Source: Physcomitrium patens | Lineage: Eukaryota > Streptophyta > Bryopsida > Funariales > Funariaceae | DNA length: 64,000 bases | Assembly: GCF_000002425.4 (NCBI RefSeq) | Contig: NC_037263.1 | Coordinates: forward strand, 9,933,673 to 9,997,672 | Direction of reading: 5' to 3' | In this document: positions 57,770-64,000 of the stretch, one piece after another | Position numbering within the stretch: position 1 is the stretch's first letter | How the letters are laid out: each line of letters starts with the position of its first letter | Program-made: the position numbers and the translations under genes | Notes under the pieces: model-generated | What the model was told of the DNA's origin: nothing | Database searches by the model: none | The model's input: the letters and a program-made list of their open reading frames with translations, nothing else

Positions 57770-58823
57770 AAACCCCCTGAAATAAAGCTACAATCAACAA
57801 AACTCTAGCAATAAGTTCAATCTTGTGGGCCGAGAAACATGATGCACAAAGTTACACATGGCCTGATTTCATGGAAGCAAGAATTTTACGTGAAAACCAA
57901 ATTCACCATATGTTATCCAAAGCTGAGCAAATAGTCACCCAAGTAATCGATAGGATTTAAGGCAACAAAAACTGTAATGTCTTCTAGAAGCACAGAATCT
58001 ACTTTTTTGTCGATCAGCAAAGGCTCGTGGAGACGAAGAGCCATCACAACAGCACCAGTGTGGAGCTTTTTACTTCTAGAGCATTACAAATTGTGTGCAA
58101 CAAGATTAAAGAGTTGAGCACACGTACTAAGCATAGGCACATACCACTGAACTTCTGTGAAAACGTGGTCATATGCATCACTTCAAAGACCATGAAACTA
58201 AATTTTTGAAAGTAGTATTACAACGGTGGTAACACTTACATCAACTCATCAGACTTAGGAAAAATGCATCCCAAACTTTGATGTCAACAAGTACCTGGTT
58301 AGTTAGATGACCTACCTTAGGTGCAACATCAACGTCAATGTCAATCGAATTGTAGTTAAGATTTTCATCTATGAAATGCATCAGTTGTGGCAGCCGCAAA
58401 CATCCTCCATGTTCGAGCAAGCTGCAGTGCTCTTGTACGAGCTCCAGATCTCCCAAAGTTAAATTTTGTTCTAAGCAAATAAGTCCCCAAATTTTAGTAG
58501 AATTGTTCAGAGCTGTCACCGTCAACATCAGCATCACTATCTCGACCATCATCAGATCCAACTATTCGTCACAAGTTTTATCTCTTTTGATTCAAATTGA
58601 TTTGTTAATTGTAATTTGCATCCTTGGCAGTACCACTTAAGTAGGGGTTTCAATAACAAAGGCTATTAGGTTTATGTATGTTCGACCCTGTATACCGGTA
58701 AGTTACTCTCAAGGTTAAACGAAGACAAAGCGCTCATTCCTGTAAGATAGTCATGCTTGGGCAATTTTGGCAGATACAACTCAAACAGTTTATAACCAAA
58801 ACCAGTTCCGGGAATACATACCA

Positions 58824-58858
<35 letters not shown>

Positions 58859-61510
58859 CATAACCTCACCACCCTCAAGGCAGAAAAGATAAAACCAACT
58901 TGCTCCGATACATTGAGCGTACAGATATCTTTACTAGAATCTCCGGCAAAGATACGGTACCCATTAACAAAATAACTCCAACCAATGAAGGCTTTTCCTG
59001 CGCTGGAATTTTCCATTGTTCTACCGTCACCCATGAGCCGATCACCTTTGTTGTCTCCTCTGCCAGCAAGACTGGCTACTTCAACACCCTGAATAGTATC
59101 CCAGAGGTGAACGTGACCATCAGCTTTAGTACAGGCAATTCGTTTACTATCCGAACGAAAAACAACTGCAAGCATATCATGGTTGTGGGTGAAGATTTCA
59201 ACTTTTTCCTTCAAAACCATCCCAAAGCTTCACTATCCTATCCCAAGTTGATGATGCCAGCACTTCCTAGCAACAGTAACGTAGAGTGTGTCCATGTTAT
59301 CAATCATCTTCAACGAGTGACGGGAGATATTGAAAGGTGACTATGTGGCTGCAACACCAGTGACCACATACCACTAAAGAGCCCAAACAATGTCTAATAC
59401 ATGAATTCAAAAACAAGAGCAAGAATGAGACGGATTTATATGTCACTTTCTCACCCAAGTAGGAAGCAAAGTGAAGATACAGAACTCAAAGTGCTAAAAA
59501 CTGTAGCAGAAGGCAACACTCCGCACGGAACAAGAAAACCAGTACTGAAGTCATTTGCAGCACGTTGCGAGCGATTTAGGTCAGGGCAGCTAAATTTCAG
59601 GTTCATTATAATCTCCAAATGAACATGCTCATGCAAGATGTGACTTGTAGAGATGAGAGAGAAGCATGAGCGCAGGACAGGGCCTTCATACCCGAACAGA
59701 CAAAAGCAGCCTTCCTGTTTTCACCGACCTGACACGAAAAGAACTTCGAAACAAGCGTTCGTACACACTAGTTACCACAAACGTGGGCATAATGAAAACA
59801 GAAAGAGACATGAATTACCTGCAACCGCGGCGTCTATGCACGCACACTCTCCCATAGAAAATAGTACAGAAAATACGACGTTGTAGATAACGACAAGGCT
59901 GTAAGAACCGTCATGATATGCACATTAGGTCAAGTACAACCAGTGTCGTGTTTCACGACCGAATAAATATATAGGAGTCTACATTGTCACTAGGAGGTGC
60001 AATATCTGGAAACCATCTAAGCGCCCTCGTGCAAAGACTCACGCCACTCTGATCTACTGCTCGTGAAAATAAGTTGTGTTGACGTTGGAGAAGAAAACAT
60101 TCTGCACCTTCGGTAACATACCAAGTTGAATGCCCGAACAGTTGCATCTAGAGAGGCACTTACCATCACATAATTTGCAGAAAGAAAAAACACTTCTATA
60201 ATGTAACCTGTATGCTCGGTGAAGGTCATGAAGAAGGATCCCAAGGACAGTGAAGATATCAGGAGACTGTAAGTTACCTTCTTCCAGACAGCGCGCGCTC
60301 TAACCTCCACACATCGTATATCATGTATGACAAACTCAGATACCTTTCAACTATGTCAACCACTTCAGAAGTACCATCAAAACCTGGTACTATAGACATT
60401 CGTATCGTCAATTTACATAATACTAATCGAACTTGACATAAAGTTCAAACAAATACTCATTGTTCAAATGTGCACCCTAAACCATAATATAACGCAATTT
60501 CCGACAATTTGAAGTATCCTAGAAGCTACTGAATTTTCAACAAACCTTTGGCTGGTGATCATCTGCTCCACTTGCAAAATACTGGCAGAACTCCTGCAAT
60601 TCACATCGAAAATAATGCCCTTCCTGCTTCAAAACTTTGCGACTTGGTACATCACTCCCAGACAACCAACTGGCCCAAAAAAGCGCAACAGGTACAGGCA
60701 TGTGAAGGCCGGAAGCTGATATATAACAAAAGCTCCTATTGAGAAACCTGGACGATGATCACATGTGGTTGGCTTCGCAGTTTGCTTGCGGAATCTACTC
60801 TCAGCTATCATCCACTTCCCAATCGTAGCATTCACACTAGTTTCCATCATTTTTTCGCACGCCTCATCTCCCACTCCGATGTTAACGTTCTCTTTAACCA
60901 CATATCTCCACACCAGTGCGTCTCTGTGGCCACTACGAGATTCGCTCGCAGCTCAACCAACCTGTTCGCCGAAAAAAGTCTTGCCGTCAAGTCCTTGGAG
61001 CCAGCCACTAACCAACAGCTTCCGGAGCACCATTCAATATAGCATGTAATCGTCTCCACTCGCTGAAACGAAGCAAAACAGTCGGAAACCCTGGCGCGAT
61101 CCACAGCGACACCAACTTCGCAACTCCTGTAGCAATCACCATTTCATCAGCACCAAACTTAAATGCACTCACCGACGTCCTTGAATGAAAACTGGTGCTA
61201 CATTTGTTGTGTGTGCAAGCTCAAGAGATTTCTCCACCCATCCTCTTCGGCGCTCAACACTTTCGAGTTCCACCAGCCAACCGCTTCAATTGGAATCACA
61301 CTCTTGCCATTCTCCCATCGCAGAGTGGCGGAATCCGACTTCTCCAAATCCACGACAGATTACGCAATTTTCAAACCAGCAGCTTGCGCATCCTTCTGAA
61401 ATGTAATGTTGCTACCACGATGGAGCGCCCCTCGCAGATAATTAAGCTCAAAATTCGTGGTTCTTCCTCAATTCAGACACAAGTGGCGCAGTCGAGGCTA
61501 CAGTTGGCGT
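57770..61510 (-). pseudogene. PWP2: PWP2 (U3 snoRNP WD40 protein) pseudogene
   Basis: Pieces of PWP2, a WD40 scaffold of the small-subunit processome, appear in order on minus. VVDLEKSDSATLRW lies near 61340, then KLVSLWIAPGF near 61120 and CWLVAGSKDLTARLF (about 61010-60965). FMTFTEHTG and VSASLDATVRAFN follow (60240-60130), then HDMLAVVFRSDSKRIA and the adjoining VHLWDTIQGVEVASLAGRGD (59180-59060). The C-terminal helical part ALRLHEPLLIDK lies at about 58045-58010. Successive pieces lie in different frames and stops interrupt them, e.g. near 61090 and 59230; a (TA)n tract sits at 58827-58854. Non-coding sequence between blocks suggests introns were kept, so it arose by DNA duplication. Identification is from memory of plant PWP2; decay is seen directly. 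Confidence 0.7.
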
Positions 61511-62224
61511 AGCTTGAGGTCGAATGAGTGACGATGCTCATCAATGCTTCAAAATTTGTGGAGGTGTGAAGCTGAGCTACTTCTAGTTTTCATTAAGAAT
61601 GAATGTATATGTTTGTTAATGGATGTTAAGTGGCATCGAAGGGATGATTATAGTAACTCTCTGCTGGCCTTTTCTACGAAATCATAATTAAATGTTTTAT
61701 GAATATTACATTAATTATTTAAGCATCCAATATATTACTACCTTCATATTCCGATTCTCTATTAATTTATTTTTCTTCTGCACACACAATGTACTGTAAT
61801 TTTTCATTTCTAGTACAACTTTAGTATAAAAAATAATTTAAACTTATAAAAACAGTAAATAATAAATTTTAAAAAATAAAAATAAATAAAAAAACGCACA
61901 AACACACAAATACAGCACGGTGTTGAATTAAAATCAAATTAAAACTTTTCATGTGAATTGAAGTTTAACAAGTATGACAAGCATTTATTAAAAAATACAA
62001 TAATGCTGATTGATTTTCTGAAACTCTCGTAATTCAATAAAGCATGTGTTAATGTTGCTGTCGTAAAAAATCAAATCTGGAAATGGATGAATTATATTCT
62101 TATGTTACAGATAACACATCATTTAATTAAAAAACATACAACTTCCGTTATAATTACAAGAAAACAATGCTTAGACTTGTACTTCACATGCATAATTACA
62201 ATTATTGATATTTAAAAAGTATGT

Positions 62225-62260
<36 letters not shown>

Positions 62261-63120
62261 CTCTCTAGTAAATCAACAAAGCATCTGGCGTTTTTGAGCT
62301 ATTATTACACCCTGTAACTTTTTAGTATAAATAACATATTTATTGTCAGAGGATTTTCAGAAACTATGAATGTTAAATAATTACATGATCTTTTTGGGAA
62401 AACAAGATTCATAAATGAATTTGAGACAAGGTTAGAACATACAAAAAACTTAAAGTATCATATTACTACAATGTTCAGGGTTTTCTAAACTTTTATTTGA
62501 CCAAAAAAATCGTTTAGTGCTTGATATATATTCACCACTCTTTTATATCTAAATAGCAAATAGAAACCTTCGGTATTACTATTTTTCTGTATTATAATTT
62601 ATGCTCAATGTTTAGTTCGTTGGACTTTTTTCTTTTCTTCCTTTCTTCCTTAATTTATTTTCAAAATTATAATTACTCTGTGTTAGAGACGAAATTGCTC
62701 AATTTTTTTCACCTACCTATATACATATATATATATATATATATATTCATATATATAAGCTGGCTAATTTTTTCAAAAAAGAAAATAACAGAAATTAGAT
62801 TTGAAATCAATCCAAATTACAATATCTTGTGAATGTCAATACTTCTAACCATCAATCAAGATATTCTCGTATAAACAAAAATGTCATGATATCCAGTTAG
62901 AAAAGTAAACAAATTATTTAAAATCTGTGAAGGTCTGGAATAAAAAAAATATAAAACATTAAACCACTATTAAGTACACACATTCCAAAGCTCATTTGGT
63001 ATACATAACTAAAAAAACCCCATAAATTTGAACATATATATCTATATAAATATATATAAAATGTCATGGAAAACACATCAAGCAAGATATATCTTCCAGA
63101 TAGTAAACACGAGAATTATA
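61511..63120. other. AT-rich spacer upstream of the EIN3-like gene
   Basis: No gene supported; (TA)n tracts at 62229-62259 and 62725-62746. AT-richness ends abruptly near 63120. Confidence 0.5.
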
Positions 63121-63181
63121 GAAGCACTGATTAGCGATGGGTAGAAAAGGATGGGGAGGAGGGGTGAAAAGGGAGCAAGGA

Positions 63182-63226
63182 GGGGTCTTCAAGAGAGCGA
63201 AAGCCACCTGCTCTCTTGAAGACCCC
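63182..63226 (+). repeat. 17-bp perfect inverted repeat upstream of EIN3-like gene
   Basis: GGGGTCTTCAAGAGAGC (63182-63198) and its exact reverse complement (63210-63226) flank an 11-nt spacer. The right arm runs into an uninterrupted tract of 18 C (63223-63240). It would fold as a very stable hairpin in DNA or RNA. No polymerase II role is known to me; it may be regulatory or a footprint of a small inverted element. Confidence 0.9.
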
Positions 63227-63240
63227 CCCCCCCCCCCCCC

Positions 63241-63803
63241 ATCTTCGCACCTTCGCTCCTCCTTCGCCCTCTCCAACGCTGCAGCCTCTCGCGCAATTTG
63301 CCCACAGGCTGTCGCCCACCTGCCCGTCGCGCCGGTTCTCGCTGCTCGATCCACTCGTGGCTTTGTTTCAGGGGGGGATGGGAACGATAAGGGAACGGAA
63401 GGGAGCGGGAGTTCCCTGATCCAGGAGGGCTGGAGAGGAGGAGAGAGCGGCAGGGGAGGGAGGGCTGGCTGGCTAGGTGGTGGTCAGTGCTTGTGAGGCC
63501 GGGGTGAGAAATGGTTTGTTTGTTTGTTTTGTTTTGTTGTTGCGGCTGGCTTCAGATGCTGCTGTTGCAAGGTGCTTCGGTGTAGCTTTGTGGAGCGCCA
63601 TGGCCCCGCTCTCTTGGTGAAACCCTAGGCATTGCGGGACATGGAGGTGGGCCGGGTTATTGTGGTGATGATCCAGGGCAGCGAGGTCTGGGGTTGGGGT
63701 TTCATTGTGAGGTGAGGAGAGGTGAGGCGGGCGCAGCAGCTCCAGGAGGGAAGCGGAGGGCGGAGGGCGGGGGATTGGTGAGTCGGAAGGAAGGTTGAGA
63801 GGG
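63241..63803 (+). promoter_or_regulatory. Putative 5' leader of the EIN3-like gene, with uORFs
   Basis: GC-rich leader. Two short complete upstream frames precede the main start: 63600-63620 (6 codons, strong GCCATGG context) and 63641-63715 (24 codons). Neither overlaps the main start at 63804. An intron in the leader cannot be excluded. Purine-rich GGGAGG runs fill 63390-63470 and 63715-63800. Confidence 0.45.
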
Positions 63804-64000
63804 ATGGAGCGGGGAGGGGAGGTAGAATACGGGGGGATGATGGAGATGGGGGATTTCATGTCGGAGAACGACGACGGGGAGGGGCTGATGATGCAGGACG
63901 GTGAGGAGACGAGCGACGAGGAGATGGACGTTGATGAGTTGGAGAAGAGGATGTGGCGCGACAAGATACGGTTGAAGAGGATCAAAGAGCTTCGAAAGGA
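63804..64000 (+). CDS. EIN3: EIN3/EIL transcription factor, N-terminal end, runs off window
   Basis: The frame opens after an in-frame stop at 63723-63725. The first ATG is 63804, with a second start candidate at 63837 (ATGATGGAGATG). The 65 codons present contain the acidic stretch ETSDEEMDVDELEKRMWRDK and then IRLKRIKELRK, the hallmark start of the EIN3/EIL DNA-binding region. EIN3 proteins are nuclear, dimeric activators at the end of ethylene signalling and are plant-specific. The remainder lies beyond position 64000, so intactness is unknown. Orthology to EIN3 versus an EIL paralogue cannot be decided. Confidence 0.85.
   Translation, partial: MERGGEVEYGGMMEMGDFMSENDDGEGLMMQDGEETSDEEMDVDELEKRMWRDKIRLKRIKELRK

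Noticed and set aside
60755-61512. Plus frames of 73-105 codons
   Set aside because: Recognisable PWP2 pieces are on the minus strand here; the plus frames carry no protein signature.
63473-63985. Minus frame of 170 codons, Ser/Pro/His-rich
   Set aside because: Antisense to the EIN3 start and its purine-rich leader; composition-driven.
1-64000. tRNA, rRNA or other structured RNA genes
   Set aside because: I looked for tRNA-like clover-leaf arms and rRNA signatures by eye and found none convincing; a covariance-model scan would be needed to exclude small ones.

Overview
The window looks like nuclear DNA of a land plant, probably a seedless one (bryophyte or similar). The EIN3-type ethylene transcription factor entering at the right edge and the plant-type inositol tetrakisphosphate kinase point to plants. 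The guess of a seedless plant rests on recalled similarity of some proteins and is inference. Base composition is sharply split. Very AT-rich, CpG-poor deserts are built from decayed LTR retrotransposons. GC-richer islands (about 11-26 kb, 36-41 kb, 58-61.5 kb, 63.1-64 kb) hold the protein-coding sequence.

Layout: 1-27.8 kb is a Ty3/gypsy-like retrotransposon fossil in minus orientation. Two internal regions stand head to tail and share one LTR at about 5.2-5.5 kb. The second copy carries two later insertions: a solo-LTR-like block (about 9.07-10.56 kb) and a 15.5-kb DNA element (10968-26490). 28.4-32 kb is a copia-like fossil (minus). 32.9-34.1 kb is another copy of the solo-LTR family. 36.5-40.6 kb is a host island with a small unknown gene and an intact ITPK gene, both minus. 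42.6-49.5 kb is a mosaic of gypsy and solo-LTR fragments. 51-57.6 kb is a copia-like fossil (plus) with recognisable LTRs and a nested insertion. 57.8-61.5 kb is a decayed PWP2 (U3 snoRNP WD40 protein) pseudogene. From 63.8 kb the 5' end of an EIN3/EIL gene runs off the window.

The most interesting object is the 10968-26490 element. It interrupts the gag region of the second gypsy copy: flanking gypsy sequence resumes on the far side almost where it stopped. It is bounded by a 20-bp perfect inverted repeat, or 14 bp plus a 6-bp AATATT target duplication. It contains (i) an intact intronless 939-971-codon gene with a DDE/D-like arrangement (DUF7869-like, by recall); (ii) a divergent multi-exon gene with a ParB/DGQHR-like motif, a methyltransferase-like segment and an acidic/coiled-coil tail; (iii) an FCP1/HAD-like phosphatase domain that can be joined to the same transcript by phase-compatible splicing; and (iv) more than 40 copies of a palindromic core, TCAGCTCGAGTCGAGCTGA and variants. 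The core lies outside the predicted exons and occurs in three tandem arrays with different fixed periods (about 69, 44 and 31 bp). The spacers of the three arrays are unrelated, so only the palindrome is shared. I know of no described transposon with this combination.

Splice sites, domain names and family assignments were made by eye. Retroelement limits are approximate to tens or hundreds of bases except where stated.
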